Positions 7,846-17,018 of a stretch of 64,000 nt of DNA are shown here, piece after piece. Both the position numbers and the translations under genes were made by a program. Origin of the DNA: Mycobacterium sp. IS-3022. GTDB taxonomy: Bacteria; Actinomycetota; Actinomycetes; Mycobacteriales; Mycobacteriaceae. Numbering within the stretch: the first letter of the stretch is position 1; each line of letters begins with the position of its first letter. The notes beneath the pieces are model-generated. The model did not search any database and had not been told where the DNA came from. It was given only the letters and a program-made list of their open reading frames with translations. The stretch is from contig NZ_LQIN01000012.1 of NCBI RefSeq assembly GCF_001500065.1, forward strand, positions 310,001-374,000, read 5' to 3'.

Positions 7846-8517
7846 GTGCCTAAATCAGGGCGGCGTACTGAGATCCTCGACGCCTTCGTCCGTTATGTCG
7901 CTGATCGGGGCTACGACCGAACCAACATGGGCGACATCGCGGACGAACTCGGCATCTCGAAGGGCACCATCGTTCATCACTTCGGCACCAAGGCGCAGAT
8001 GTTGCGCGAGACCGAAGAAAGTCACTTGCATCGCCACCGTGCAGCCGTGCAGATGGTGTGGAATCGCCTGGTCACGCCTCAAGAACGCGTCGCGGCATTC
8101 ATCTTCATCTCAGCGCTGCTGCAGGTTCTGGCCCGCGACGCGGCAATTGCCAGCCAGCGCGAGGTCGTCCAGCTGACCGAGGACCCTGCCATGGAGGAAG
8201 TGCGCAGCCTCCGTCGTGAGTTGCGCGATTTCGCCATCGACGAGATCCGCAACGGAATCGACGCTGGCGTGTTCCGCGACGTGGATGCCGAAATTGCAGG
8301 GCTGCAACTGTGGGGATCGACCCAGTGGATGTGGGTGTGGTTCGACCCGGCCGGCCCACGAACGCCTGAAGAAGTTGGCGGCGCCTTCGTCGATGTTTTT
8401 CTTGGCGGCTTGTTGCTGGACCGTCTAGGAATGGGCCGGTGGGCTGATCCGACCGGTCCTATTGTTACGGTGGTGCGGGAATGCCTTGCTGCCGTGGATG
8501 ATCCGATCCAAGGCTAA
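7846..8517 (+). CDS. TetR-family transcriptional regulator
   Basis: A 223-residue one-component regulator with an N-terminal TetR helix-turn-helix (about 27-50: MGDIADELGISKGTIVHHFG) and a C-terminal ligand-binding domain of normal length. GTG 7846 is preferred over an in-frame ATG at 7834 because GGAGG (7836-7840) is correctly spaced for the GTG. It lies between the divergent aldehyde dehydrogenase operon and the co-directional mce operon. Four copies of an 18-bp palindrome flank the gene, overlapping the predicted promoters on both sides, so it is the obvious candidate to repress both operons and itself. By analogy with other TetR proteins the inducer is probably a substrate or intermediate of the pathway. 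A hairpin with a T-run follows. Confidence 0.93.
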   Translation: MPKSGRRTEILDAFVRYVADRGYDRTNMGDIADELGISKGTIVHHFGTKAQMLRETEESHLHRHRAAVQMVWNRLVTPQERVAAFIFISALLQVLARDAAIASQREVVQLTEDPAMEEVRSLRRELRDFAIDEIRNGIDAGVFRDVDAEIAGLQLWGSTQWMWVWFDPAGPRTPEEVGGAFVDVFLGGLLLDRLGMGRWADPTGPIVTVVRECLAAVDDPIQG

Positions 8518-8520
8518 CGC

Positions 8521-8551
8521 GGACAACGCCGCGTCCGCGTTGTCCAGTTTT
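8521..8551 (+). terminator. Intrinsic terminator after the TetR gene
   Basis: GGACAACGC (8521-8529) pairs with GCGTTGTCC (8537-8545) around a 7-nt loop, followed by AGTTTT. It should separate the TetR transcript from the mce operon. Confidence 0.75.
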
Positions 8552-8606
8552 CCCGAACGCTTCCTTGCCAATGAGTAAGCACTAGCCGTTGGCGGCGGTC
8601 AGATAC

Positions 8607-8624
8607 TGACCGTACGGACGGTTT
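8607..8624. promoter_or_regulatory. TetR-type operator, copy 3
   Basis: TGACCGTACGGACGGTTT matches the consensus at 15 of 18 positions. It lies 85 bp, close to eight helical turns, from the perfect copy at 8692, a spacing that could allow cooperative binding or looping. Confidence 0.65.
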
Positions 8625-8690
8625 GTAAGGCGCCGGGACTGCATCAATCGTCATCTACTGACTGAGCTCGGGTTATTTTCGACGCAACTA

Positions 8691-8719
8691 TTGACTGTAC
8701 GTACAGTCATAGCGATAGT
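8691..8719 (+). promoter_or_regulatory. Predicted promoter of the mce operon
   Basis: TTGACT (8691-8696) and GATAGT (8714-8719) are separated by 17 nt. The -35 hexamer is part of the perfect operator palindrome, so repressor binding would exclude RNA polymerase. Confidence 0.55.
8692..8709. promoter_or_regulatory. TetR-type operator, copy 4 (perfect palindrome)
   Basis: TGACTGTACGTACAGTCA is a perfect 18-bp palindrome and the best copy of the set. It lies 109 nt upstream of the first permease gene of the mce operon. Confidence 0.75.
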
Positions 8720-8817
8720 GATGGCGTGCAGCAAGACAGCAGGCGGCGACGGTTGCCGAGGTGTGGCCGAGGAGCATGGGCCGATGTCTACGGACGCCAA
8801 GTGCCCAAGGTGAACCG

Positions 8818-9615
8818 GTGACGACGCAGGCTCGCTTGACCGATTACGTCCGTGACCAGACCGCGCCTGGTCTCGAAGCGGTCGGCGGCTTCTTCCGGAT
8901 GTCCTTGCTGACCGCCAAAGCGCTGTTCCGGCGGCCGTTTCAGTGGCGCGAGTTCATCTTGATGTGCTGGTTCGTCATGCGGGTCGCGATCCTGCCGACC
9001 ATCGCGGTCGCCATTCCGTTGACGGTGCTGTTGGCGTTCACGCTGAACGTATTGCTTGTGCAGATCGGCGCCGCCGATATCTCGGGTGCGGGCGCGGCTC
9101 TCGGCGGGGTCACCCAACTGGGTCCGCTGGTGACGGTGCTTGTGGTGGCAGGCGCGGGCTCGACGGCCATTTGCGCCGATCTGGGCGCCCGCACCATGCG
9201 GGAAGAGATCGCGGCGATGGAGGTGCTCGGTATCGATCCGATCCAACGGCTGGTGGCGCCCCGGGTACTTGCCGCCACCGTGGTGGCCACCCTGCTCAAC
9301 GGCTTGGTAGTCGTCGTCGCCCTGGTGGGCGGCTTTATTTTCGGTGTGTACCTGCAGAACGTGTCGGGTGGCGCGTACATAGCCAGCCTGACCCTGATCA
9401 CCGGCCTCCCCGAGGTGATCATCGCGACTATAAAGGCCGCGACGTTCGGTCTCCTCGCCGGCCTGGTCGGGTGCTACCGCGGGCTGATGGTCAAGGGCGG
9501 CTCGAAGGGCTTGGGCGTCGCGGTGAACGAGACCGTTGTGTTGTGTGTGCTCGCGCTCTTCGCGGTCAACGTGGTGCTGACGACGATCGGCGTGCGGTTC
9601 GGGACGGGGAGCTGA
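8818..9615 (+). CDS. yrbEA: YrbE-type permease A of the Mce transporter
   Basis: A 265-residue MlaE/YrbE-family membrane protein, one of the paired permeases of an Mce ABC-type lipid importer. Several hydrophobic segments span most of the length. The conserved cytoplasmic motif is present (DLGARTMREEIAAMEVLGI, about residues 122-140), which in the family couples the permease to the ATPase. GTG 8818 is chosen because AAGGTGA lies 5 nt upstream; in-frame starts farther upstream add poorly conserved sequence. It is the first gene of an eight-gene core operon. The matching ATPase (Mkl/MceG) is normally encoded elsewhere and is not in this window. Confidence 0.93.
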   Translation: MTTQARLTDYVRDQTAPGLEAVGGFFRMSLLTAKALFRRPFQWREFILMCWFVMRVAILPTIAVAIPLTVLLAFTLNVLLVQIGAADISGAGAALGGVTQLGPLVTVLVVAGAGSTAICADLGARTMREEIAAMEVLGIDPIQRLVAPRVLAATVVATLLNGLVVVVALVGGFIFGVYLQNVSGGAYIASLTLITGLPEVIIATIKAATFGLLAGLVGCYRGLMVKGGSKGLGVAVNETVVLCVLALFAVNVVLTTIGVRFGTGS

Positions 9616-9616
9616 C

Positions 9617-10486
9617 ATGTCGACCGCCGTCGTTCTTCGATCCCGTTACCCGCGGGCAGCCGCCAACTTGAGCCGTTATGTCGGGGCCATTGGTCGCGGG
9701 CTCACCGAGAGCGGACGCCTCGCCTGCTTCACCGCGAACGCCACCGGCGGGCTGGCGTGGGCAGCCACGCGCTATCGCAAAGAGGCGATCCGGCTCATCG
9801 CCGAGATCGGCATGGGCACCGGTGCGATGGCGGTCGTGGGCGGCACCGCCGCGATCGTTGGATTCGTGACGCTGTCGGGCACCTCGCTGATCGCCATCCA
9901 GGGTGTGGCATCGCTGGGCCAGGTCGGCATCGAGGCGTTCACCGGGTTCTTCGCCGCGCTGATCAATGTGCGCATGACGGCCGCAGTTGTCACCGGTATC
10001 GCATTGGCCGCCACGGTCGGCGCGGGCGCCACCGCCGAGTTGGGCGCCATGCGCATCAACGAGGAGGTTGACGCGCTGGAGGTGATGGGCATCAAGTCGA
10101 TCGCGTACCTGGTGTCCACCCGCGTCTTGGCCGGGCTGGTGGTGATCATCCCGCTGTACGCGCTGGCGATGCTCGTGTCATTCGTGTCACCGCAAGTTGT
10201 CACCACCGTGCTGTACGGGCAGCCGTCGGGCACGTACGACCACTACTTCCGCACGTTCCTGCGTGTGGATGACGTCTTCTGGTCGTTCGGCCAAGCCATC
10301 ATCATCGCGGTGATCGTGTTGGTCACGCACTGCTACTACGGCTACAACGCCAGCGGCGGCCCCGTCGGCGTCGGGGACGCCGTCGGCCGATCCATGCGTT
10401 TTTCGCTGGTATCTGTGCAGGTCGTTGTCTTGTTCGCGGCGTTGGCGCTCTACGGCGTCGACCCGAACTTCAACCTGACGATGTGA
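9617..10486 (+). CDS. yrbEB: YrbE-type permease B of the Mce transporter
   Basis: A 289-residue MlaE/YrbE-family permease, partner of the preceding one. It has the conserved motif ELGAMRINEEVDALEVMGI (about residues 138-156) and five or so hydrophobic segments in its C-terminal two thirds. It starts one base after the stop of yrbEA and its own stop overlaps the mceA start, as expected for a tightly coupled operon. Confidence 0.93.
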   Translation: MSTAVVLRSRYPRAAANLSRYVGAIGRGLTESGRLACFTANATGGLAWAATRYRKEAIRLIAEIGMGTGAMAVVGGTAAIVGFVTLSGTSLIAIQGVASLGQVGIEAFTGFFAALINVRMTAAVVTGIALAATVGAGATAELGAMRINEEVDALEVMGIKSIAYLVSTRVLAGLVVIIPLYALAMLVSFVSPQVVTTVLYGQPSGTYDHYFRTFLRVDDVFWSFGQAIIIAVIVLVTHCYYGYNASGGPVGVGDAVGRSMRFSLVSVQVVVLFAALALYGVDPNFNLTM

Positions 10487-11709
10487 GTGCCATGAACACG
10501 CCGATGAAGCACAACGCGCTGCGCACACCGCCGCACATGATCGCGGGGATAGTCCTGTGGTTGGTCGTCGCACTGATCACTGCGCTGGTGTTCCTGCACT
10601 TCCGTGGTCATTTCGTACCGAAGGTGCAGTTGACGATGCTGTCCGGCCGTGCCGGGTTGGTGATGGATCCCGGTTCGCCGGTGACCTTCAACGGGGTGCA
10701 CATCGGCCGGGTGGCGACCATCGAGCAGGCACAACGCGACGGCGAGCAGGCGGCGAAGTTCACTTTGAATGTCGACCCGAAATACATCCGTCTGATCCCG
10801 GCCAATGTGGACGCGGAGATCAAGACGACCACGGCGTTCGGCAACAAGTATGTGTCGTTCTCCTCACCGGAAGACCCACTACCTCAACGCGTTTCCAGCG
10901 ACGACGTAATCGATGCAACGCATGTCACCACCGAGATGAACACGTTGTTTGAGACGGTGATGAACCTGACCGAACACGTGGATCCGGTCAAGTTGAACCA
11001 GACGCTCACCGCCACCGCCCAGGCGCTGGATGGTTTCGGGAATCGATTGGGCGACTCGATCGAACACGGCAACGCGATCCTCGATGATCTGAATCCGCAG
11101 ATGCCGCGCATCCGCGAGGACATCGGCTTGCTCGCCGATATGGGTGAGGTATACGCCGCTGCGGCGCCGGACTTGTTCGACGGATTGGACCACGCGACGA
11201 CCACCGTCGCCACCCTGAATGAGCTGCGCGGCAGTCTAGATGAGGCGTTGATGGCCGCCATCGGGTTCGGCCACACCGGAGCCGACGTGTTCGAGCGCGG
11301 CGGCCCTTTCATGGTGCGCACCATCGAGGATCTGATTCCCACCTCGGCCCTGCTGGACGAGTACAGCCCTTCACTCTTCTGCGCCATCCGCAACTATCAC
11401 GATGTGGCACCCAGGTACGCGAGGGCATGGGGCGGCAACGGCTACTCGATCCACACCACCAACGAGATGGTGGGTGCGGGCAATCCATACGTGTACCCGG
11501 ACAACTTGCCGCGACTGAATGCCTCGGGTGGTCCGGAAGGCCGGCCCGGTTGCTGGCAACCGATCACCAAGGACCTGTGGCCGGCGCCGTACCTAGTGGT
11601 GGACACCGGGGCCTCCAACGCGCCCTATAACCACTTCGAACTCGGTCAACCGTTCGCTATCGAACACATCTGGGGTCGCCAGGTGGGGGAGTACACGATC
11701 AACCCATGA
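10483..11709 (+). CDS. mceA: Mce family protein MceA
   Basis: A 408-residue Mce protein with an N-terminal signal-anchor helix (about residues 17-40), an MCE domain following it (including DPGSPVTFNGVHIGRV), a helical middle region and a C-terminal domain. MceA is one of six different subunits that form a periplasm-spanning conduit delivering lipids or steroids to the YrbE permeases. The GTG at 10483 overlaps the yrbEB stop; an in-frame ATG at 10492 is an alternative start. The lipid carried is not evident. Confidence 0.92.
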   Translation: MSAMNTPMKHNALRTPPHMIAGIVLWLVVALITALVFLHFRGHFVPKVQLTMLSGRAGLVMDPGSPVTFNGVHIGRVATIEQAQRDGEQAAKFTLNVDPKYIRLIPANVDAEIKTTTAFGNKYVSFSSPEDPLPQRVSSDDVIDATHVTTEMNTLFETVMNLTEHVDPVKLNQTLTATAQALDGFGNRLGDSIEHGNAILDDLNPQMPRIREDIGLLADMGEVYAAAAPDLFDGLDHATTTVATLNELRGSLDEALMAAIGFGHTGADVFERGGPFMVRTIEDLIPTSALLDEYSPSLFCAIRNYHDVAPRYARAWGGNGYSIHTTNEMVGAGNPYVYPDNLPRLNASGGPEGRPGCWQPITKDLWPAPYLVVDTGASNAPYNHFELGQPFAIEHIWGRQVGEYTINP

Positions 11710-12737
11710 AGATCACCGGCACCGTCATCAAGCTCGTCGCATTCTCGCTGGTACTGATGTCGTTCGCCGTGATGATCGTCGTGGTGTTCGGTCAGGTTCG
11801 GTTCGACCGCACGACCGGATATACGGCTATCTTCAGTAGCGCCAGCGGTTTACGCTCCGGCCAGTTCGTTCGCGCATCCGGGGTCGAGGTCGGCAAGGTC
11901 TCCAACGTGGAATTGATGGGCGCCGGAAATCAGGTGAGGGTCGACTTCAGCGTCGACCGTTCGCTGCCGTTGTTCGACAGCACCACCGCCTCGATCCGTT
12001 ACCTGAACCTGACGGGCGACCGCTATGTGGATCTCGAGCGCGGCGACAGCGATGAGCGGTTGCCGGCTGGCGGCGTCATCCCGATCGAGCAAACCGAGCC
12101 GGCGCTGGACCTCGACGCATTGATCGGCGGGTTCCGGCCGGTGTTCCAGGCGCTTGATCCGGACAAGGTCAACAACATTGCCCAGTCGATCGTGACGGTT
12201 TTTCAGGGGCAGGGGGGCACCATCAACGACATCCTCGATCAGACGGCGTCGCTCACCTCGACACTGGCCGAACGGGATCAGGTAATAGGTGAGGTGATTA
12301 CGAACCTCAACACGGTGTTGGACACCACGGTCAAGCATCAGAAGCAGTTCGACGAGACAGTGAACAACTTCGAGGTGCTCATCACCGGCCTGAAGAACCG
12401 GGCCGATTCGATCGCAGGTTCCGCGGTCTCGATCAGTGACGCGGTCGGTACGCTGGCGGATCTGCTGTCCGATAACCGGCCGCTGTTGAAGGACACCGTC
12501 GGCTATTTCGAAGCCATCCAAGCACCGCTGGTCGACCAGCAGGCCGAGCTCGATTCGTTCCTCAAAGAGGTGCCGGGCGCTTACCGCGCTGTCAGCCGAG
12601 TGGTCGGCTCCTATGCCGATGGCATGAACTTCTACATCTGCGATTTGTCGTTGAAGCTCAACGGCTTGCAGCCTGGCGGCCCTGTCCGCACGGTCAAGAT
12701 CACGGGTCAACCGTCAGGCCGGTGCACGCCCCAATGA
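11706..12737 (+). CDS. mceB: Mce family protein MceB
   Basis: A 343-residue Mce protein of usual MceB length, with an N-terminal membrane anchor (about 8-30), an MCE domain with the SGLRSGQFVRASGVEVGKV signature, and a long helical region. The ATG overlaps the last bases of mceA (ATGA). Confidence 0.93.
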   Translation: MKITGTVIKLVAFSLVLMSFAVMIVVVFGQVRFDRTTGYTAIFSSASGLRSGQFVRASGVEVGKVSNVELMGAGNQVRVDFSVDRSLPLFDSTTASIRYLNLTGDRYVDLERGDSDERLPAGGVIPIEQTEPALDLDALIGGFRPVFQALDPDKVNNIAQSIVTVFQGQGGTINDILDQTASLTSTLAERDQVIGEVITNLNTVLDTTVKHQKQFDETVNNFEVLITGLKNRADSIAGSAVSISDAVGTLADLLSDNRPLLKDTVGYFEAIQAPLVDQQAELDSFLKEVPGAYRAVSRVVGSYADGMNFYICDLSLKLNGLQPGGPVRTVKITGQPSGRCTPQ

Positions 12738-14215
12738 GAACCTTGACCGAAACCAGCCGGATCCGCGTCGGGTTGATGGGGATCCTTGTCGTTTTACTCG
12801 TCGTCGGGGTGGGGCAGAGCTTCGCAAGCGTGCCCATGTTGAATGCGCAGCCGATCTATTACGCACAGTTCGCAGATACCGCCGGGCTGAGCACAGGTGA
12901 CAAGGTGCGCATTGCCGGTGTGGACGTCGGCCGGGTGCGCTCGATCCAGATCGACGGCGACAGCGTTTCGATCGGCTACACGCTCGGCGGCACCCGAATC
13001 GGTAGAGACAGCACCGCCGCCATTCGTACGGACACCTTGCTTGGCCGTAGGAACATCGAGATCACGCCGAACGGCTCGGAGGTGTTACGGCCCGGCGGCG
13101 TGCTGCCAGTGGGCCAGACCACCACGCCGTATCAGATCTATGACGTGTTCTCCGATGCAACGACGGCGGTCTCGGGTTGGGACACCCAGATGGTCAAGCG
13201 GTCGATGAATGTCTTGTCGGAAACCGTCGATCAGATCTCTCCTCATCTCAGTGCGGCGTTGAAGGGTATGGGCCGGTTCTCGGACATCATCGGCAAGCGC
13301 GACGAGCAGATCAACCAGCTGCTGGCCAATGCCAACGCGATTGCGGGTGTCCTCGGGGATCGCAGCGAGCAGGTCAACGCGCTGCTCGTCAACGCGCGGA
13401 CGCTGCTCGCCGCGGTCAACGAACGCGGTAAGGCAATCAGCCTGTTGCTGGAACGGGTGTCGGCGGTATCGGAACAGATAAAGGGTTTCATCAACGACAA
13501 CCCGAACCTCAACAAGGTGCTCGAGCAGCTACGCATCGTCAGCGACATCCTGGTCGAGCGCAAGCATGAACTCAATGAGACCCTGGTACTAATCGGCAAG
13601 TATCAGCCCGCGCTAGGGGAAGTCGGCGCTTCCGGACCGTACCTCAAGGGGGTCATTTCCAACCTGGTGCCGCCGCAGATCTTGCAGCCGTTCATCGATG
13701 CGGCATTCAAGGACCGCGGTATCGACCCACAGAAGTTCTGGAGCGATGCCGGCTTGCCGGCGTTCCAGTTCCCCGACCCAAACGGTTCGCGCTTCGCCAA
13801 CGGGGCACCGCCGCCCGCGCCAACACCGTTGGAGGGCACCCCGGAACATCCCGGACCCGCGGTACCCCCGGGGTCACCGTGCTCGTACGTGCCGGGCCCC
13901 GACGCACTTCCGACGCCCGAGAACCCGCTGCCGTGCGCCCATGCCACCGTGGGTCCGTTCGGTGACAACCCGCACGGCACAAACTACGGACCGCCGGACG
14001 TGGCGACATCGGCACCCAACCCGGGCGGGCCGCCACCGGCCCCCGGCGTCTCGAGTTCCGCTATCCCGGGTCAGGTCGCGCCGGTTGCCCCCGGCGCCCC
14101 GGTGCCGATCGCGCCTGACCCGCCGGGCGCCCGTCGTGACCCTCCGGGACCGTTCCCCGTGGCGACGCCGCCGGACAACCCGCCTTTCCTCCAGCCCGAG
14201 TCACAAGAGCGGTAG
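12734..14215 (+). CDS. mceC: Mce family protein MceC
   Basis: A 493-residue Mce protein with an N-terminal anchor helix, an MCE domain (ADTAGLSTGDKVRIAGVDVG), a helical region to about residue 310, and a proline-rich, low-complexity C-terminal tail of about 130 residues typical of MceC. ATG 12734 overlaps the mceB stop as ATGA and is preferred over an in-frame GTG at 12722. Confidence 0.92.
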   Translation: MRTLTETSRIRVGLMGILVVLLVVGVGQSFASVPMLNAQPIYYAQFADTAGLSTGDKVRIAGVDVGRVRSIQIDGDSVSIGYTLGGTRIGRDSTAAIRTDTLLGRRNIEITPNGSEVLRPGGVLPVGQTTTPYQIYDVFSDATTAVSGWDTQMVKRSMNVLSETVDQISPHLSAALKGMGRFSDIIGKRDEQINQLLANANAIAGVLGDRSEQVNALLVNARTLLAAVNERGKAISLLLERVSAVSEQIKGFINDNPNLNKVLEQLRIVSDILVERKHELNETLVLIGKYQPALGEVGASGPYLKGVISNLVPPQILQPFIDAAFKDRGIDPQKFWSDAGLPAFQFPDPNGSRFANGAPPPAPTPLEGTPEHPGPAVPPGSPCSYVPGPDALPTPENPLPCAHATVGPFGDNPHGTNYGPPDVATSAPNPGGPPPAPGVSSSAIPGQVAPVAPGAPVPIAPDPPGARRDPPGPFPVATPPDNPPFLQPESQER

Positions 14216-14223
14216 GCCCAATC

Positions 14224-15846
14224 ATGTCAACGATCTTCGACATCCGAAACATCAAGTTGCCGATCATGTCTCGGGCTGCGGTGACCGCCGGGACGCTTCT
14301 CGTGATTCTGGCGCTGGTGGGCGGCTACGCCGGTTGGCAGCTCTACGAGAAGCTGACCAACACCAGCGTTGTCGCCTACTTCGCGCAGACGCTCGCACTG
14401 TATCCGGGCGACAAGGTGCAGATCATGGGCGTCCAGGTCGGTGCCATCGATTCGATCGAGCCGGCCGGCGACAAGATGAAGGTGACCTTCCACTTCGCCA
14501 ACAAACATCGGGTGCCGGCGGACGCCACCGCGTCGATTATCAATCCGGGCCTGGTGGCGTCGCGCAATATCCAGTTGTCGCCGCCTTACACGGGCGGACC
14601 GGTCATGCGCGACGGCGCGGTGATCCCGCTCGAACGCACCCAGGCGCCGGTGGAGTACAACGACTTCATCGATTCGGTCCATCGGATCCTTGGTGAGTTG
14701 GGCCCAACGCCAGAGCAACCCAAAGGGCCACTCGGCGACGTCATCGAATCGGTCGCCGACGGTCTGGAGGGAAAGGGACAGCAGCTCAACAAAACCTTGA
14801 ACGGTCTGTCGGATGCATTGACCGTGCTGAACCGCAGTCGCGGTGACTTCTTCGGCACGGTGAAGAGCTTGGCGTTATTCGTCAACGCGCTGCACCAGAG
14901 CGATCAGCAGTTCGTTGCGCTCAACGATGAGATCGCTCAGTTGACCAATTCGTTCACCAACACCGATCAGGAGCTCGCCAACGCGGTCAAGGATCTCGAC
15001 GACGTGCTCGCGGTCACCCGGACGTTCCTCGACGACAACGCCGAGGTGCTGGCACACGATATCGACAACTTCGCCGATGCGACCACAGCGATACTCCAAC
15101 AAGAGGCCCGTGACGGTCTGGAAACCGGCCTCCACACGTTCCCGAACGTCGCCGCGAACGCCACCAATTTCTATTCTCCGGTCGGCGGTGGTCCCTTGAT
15201 GGCTCCGTCGGCCCTCGCGCCGATCACCAACTTCGCCAACCCGCTGCAAGTCCTCTGCAGCATGGTCCAGGCCGGCAGCCGACTGGGCTACCAGGATTCC
15301 GCCGAACTATGTGCGCAATACCTGGCGCCGATCCTGGATGCAGTCAAGTTCAATTACATGCCGTTCGGCATGAATCCGATGAGCACCGCCATGGTGCTGC
15401 CCAAGATGGTTGCTTATTCGGATCCGCGGCTTCGGCCCCCACCCGGCTACAAAGACACCACGGTGCCCGGGATTTGGGCGCGGGACACGCTGTTCTCCCA
15501 CGGGAACCACGAGCCCGGCTGGGTCGTCGCGCCCGGTATGCAGGGCGTGGACGTGCAGCCATTGACCGCGAACATGCTGACCCCCGAGTCCCTCGCGGAG
15601 CTGATGGGGGGACCGGATATAGCGCCGCCGGTTGCCCCGCCCGCGGCCGGTGTGCCCAGCGGCGGGAACCTACCAGGACCGCCGAATGCCTACGACGAGC
15701 GCAACCCTCTGCCGCCGCCGTGGTATCCCCAGCCCGGGCCCCCGCCCCTACCCGCACCGGGGGTGCACGCTGCCGATCCGCTCGGGGTCATCGCCCCGGC
15801 CGCTCCGGCTGCACCGCCGTTGCCCGCTGAAGCGGGAGCACCGTAA
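14224..15846 (+). CDS. mceD: Mce family protein MceD
   Basis: A 540-residue Mce protein with a membrane anchor at about 17-38, an MCE domain (LYPGDKVQIMGVQVGAIDSI), a helical channel-forming region and a proline/alanine-rich C-terminal tail. It starts 8 nt after mceC and its stop overlaps the mceE start. Confidence 0.93.
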   Translation: MSTIFDIRNIKLPIMSRAAVTAGTLLVILALVGGYAGWQLYEKLTNTSVVAYFAQTLALYPGDKVQIMGVQVGAIDSIEPAGDKMKVTFHFANKHRVPADATASIINPGLVASRNIQLSPPYTGGPVMRDGAVIPLERTQAPVEYNDFIDSVHRILGELGPTPEQPKGPLGDVIESVADGLEGKGQQLNKTLNGLSDALTVLNRSRGDFFGTVKSLALFVNALHQSDQQFVALNDEIAQLTNSFTNTDQELANAVKDLDDVLAVTRTFLDDNAEVLAHDIDNFADATTAILQQEARDGLETGLHTFPNVAANATNFYSPVGGGPLMAPSALAPITNFANPLQVLCSMVQAGSRLGYQDSAELCAQYLAPILDAVKFNYMPFGMNPMSTAMVLPKMVAYSDPRLRPPPGYKDTTVPGIWARDTLFSHGNHEPGWVVAPGMQGVDVQPLTANMLTPESLAELMGGPDIAPPVAPPAAGVPSGGNLPGPPNAYDERNPLPPPWYPQPGPPPLPAPGVHAADPLGVIAPAAPAAPPLPAEAGAP

Positions 15847-17015
15847 TGCGCAAGTTCAGGATCTTCGGCGCAGCCCGCGTGCGCTATCGGATTGCACGCC
15901 GGATCACGGCGCTCGGCGTGGCCGCGATGGTGCTCACGTCGTGCGGCTGGCGGGGTGTCGCCAATCTGCCCTTGCCGGGCGGTCCGGGCTCCGGTGCCGG
16001 AAAGGTCACCGTTTATGTGCAGATGCCAGATACTTTGGCGCTCAACGTCAATAGTCGCGTGCGAGTGGCCGACCTGTGGGTGGGCCAAGTGCGTTCCATC
16101 GAGCTGAAGAACTGGATCCCGACGCTCACTGTGGAGCTGGAACCTGGGTTGAAGCTGTCGGCGAATACTCGGGCCAAGATCGGACAAACCAGCCTTCTCG
16201 GGTCGCAGCATCTAGAGCTGATTTCGCCGCCGGATCCGTCGCCGGAGTCGCTACGAAATGGCGACACCATTCCGCTGGCCAACTCGTCGGCGTATCCCAC
16301 CGTCGAACGGGTGCTGGCCAGCGTGGGGGCCATCCTGACGGGTGGTGGTATTTCGAATCTCGAGGTGATCCAGACCGAGGTCGACAATTTGCTGACCGGT
16401 CGCGCGCCTCAGATACGGGATCTCCTGGGCAAGCTCGACGTGTTCACCGACGAAATGAATCAACAGAGCCAGGACATCACCCGGGCGATCGATTCCACCA
16501 ACGACCTGCTGAAGATCGTCGCGAATCGCAACAGCACGCTGGACCGAGTGTTCACCGAGTTTCCCCCGCTCGCACAACATTTCGCGGAATCGAAGGATCT
16601 GTTCGCCGACGCGGTGGTGGCCCTGGGCCGGCTCAGCGAGGTGGCTGACGAGACGTTGTCGCAGTCGAAGGACAACCTCCACACCAACCTGGATCACCTG
16701 CAGAGCCCGCTCAAGGAACTGGCCAGATCCTCGCCATATTTGGTCGACGCAGGAAAGTTCATCGTGATGGGAGGGATGCCTATCGAGAACATCCCCAAAG
16801 TTTTCCGGGGCGACTACGCCAATTCCTCTCTCGTCATGGATCTCACGCTCAGCGCGATCGACAACGGGAATTTGTCCGGCACCGGTCTATCGGGTGCACT
16901 GCGCGCACTCGAACAGTCCTGGGGCCGCGATCCAGCCACCATGATCCCGGATGTGCGGTTCACCCCGAACCCGCACAGCGCGCCGGGCGGCCCGCTGGTC
17001 GAAAGGGGGGAGTGA
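15846..17015 (+). CDS. mceE: Mce family lipoprotein MceE (LprK-like)
   Basis: A 389-residue Mce protein with a lipoprotein signal: a hydrophobic segment ends in the lipobox LTSC, with C33 as the lipidated cysteine. The MCE domain follows (DTLALNVNSRVRVADLWVGQV), then helical sequence. In mycobacterial mce operons the fifth Mce protein is usually the lipoprotein, which fits. It overlaps mceD by one base. Confidence 0.93.
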   Translation: MRKFRIFGAARVRYRIARRITALGVAAMVLTSCGWRGVANLPLPGGPGSGAGKVTVYVQMPDTLALNVNSRVRVADLWVGQVRSIELKNWIPTLTVELEPGLKLSANTRAKIGQTSLLGSQHLELISPPDPSPESLRNGDTIPLANSSAYPTVERVLASVGAILTGGGISNLEVIQTEVDNLLTGRAPQIRDLLGKLDVFTDEMNQQSQDITRAIDSTNDLLKIVANRNSTLDRVFTEFPPLAQHFAESKDLFADAVVALGRLSEVADETLSQSKDNLHTNLDHLQSPLKELARSSPYLVDAGKFIVMGGMPIENIPKVFRGDYANSSLVMDLTLSAIDNGNLSGTGLSGALRALEQSWGRDPATMIPDVRFTPNPHSAPGGPLVERGE

Positions 17016-17018
17016 GCC

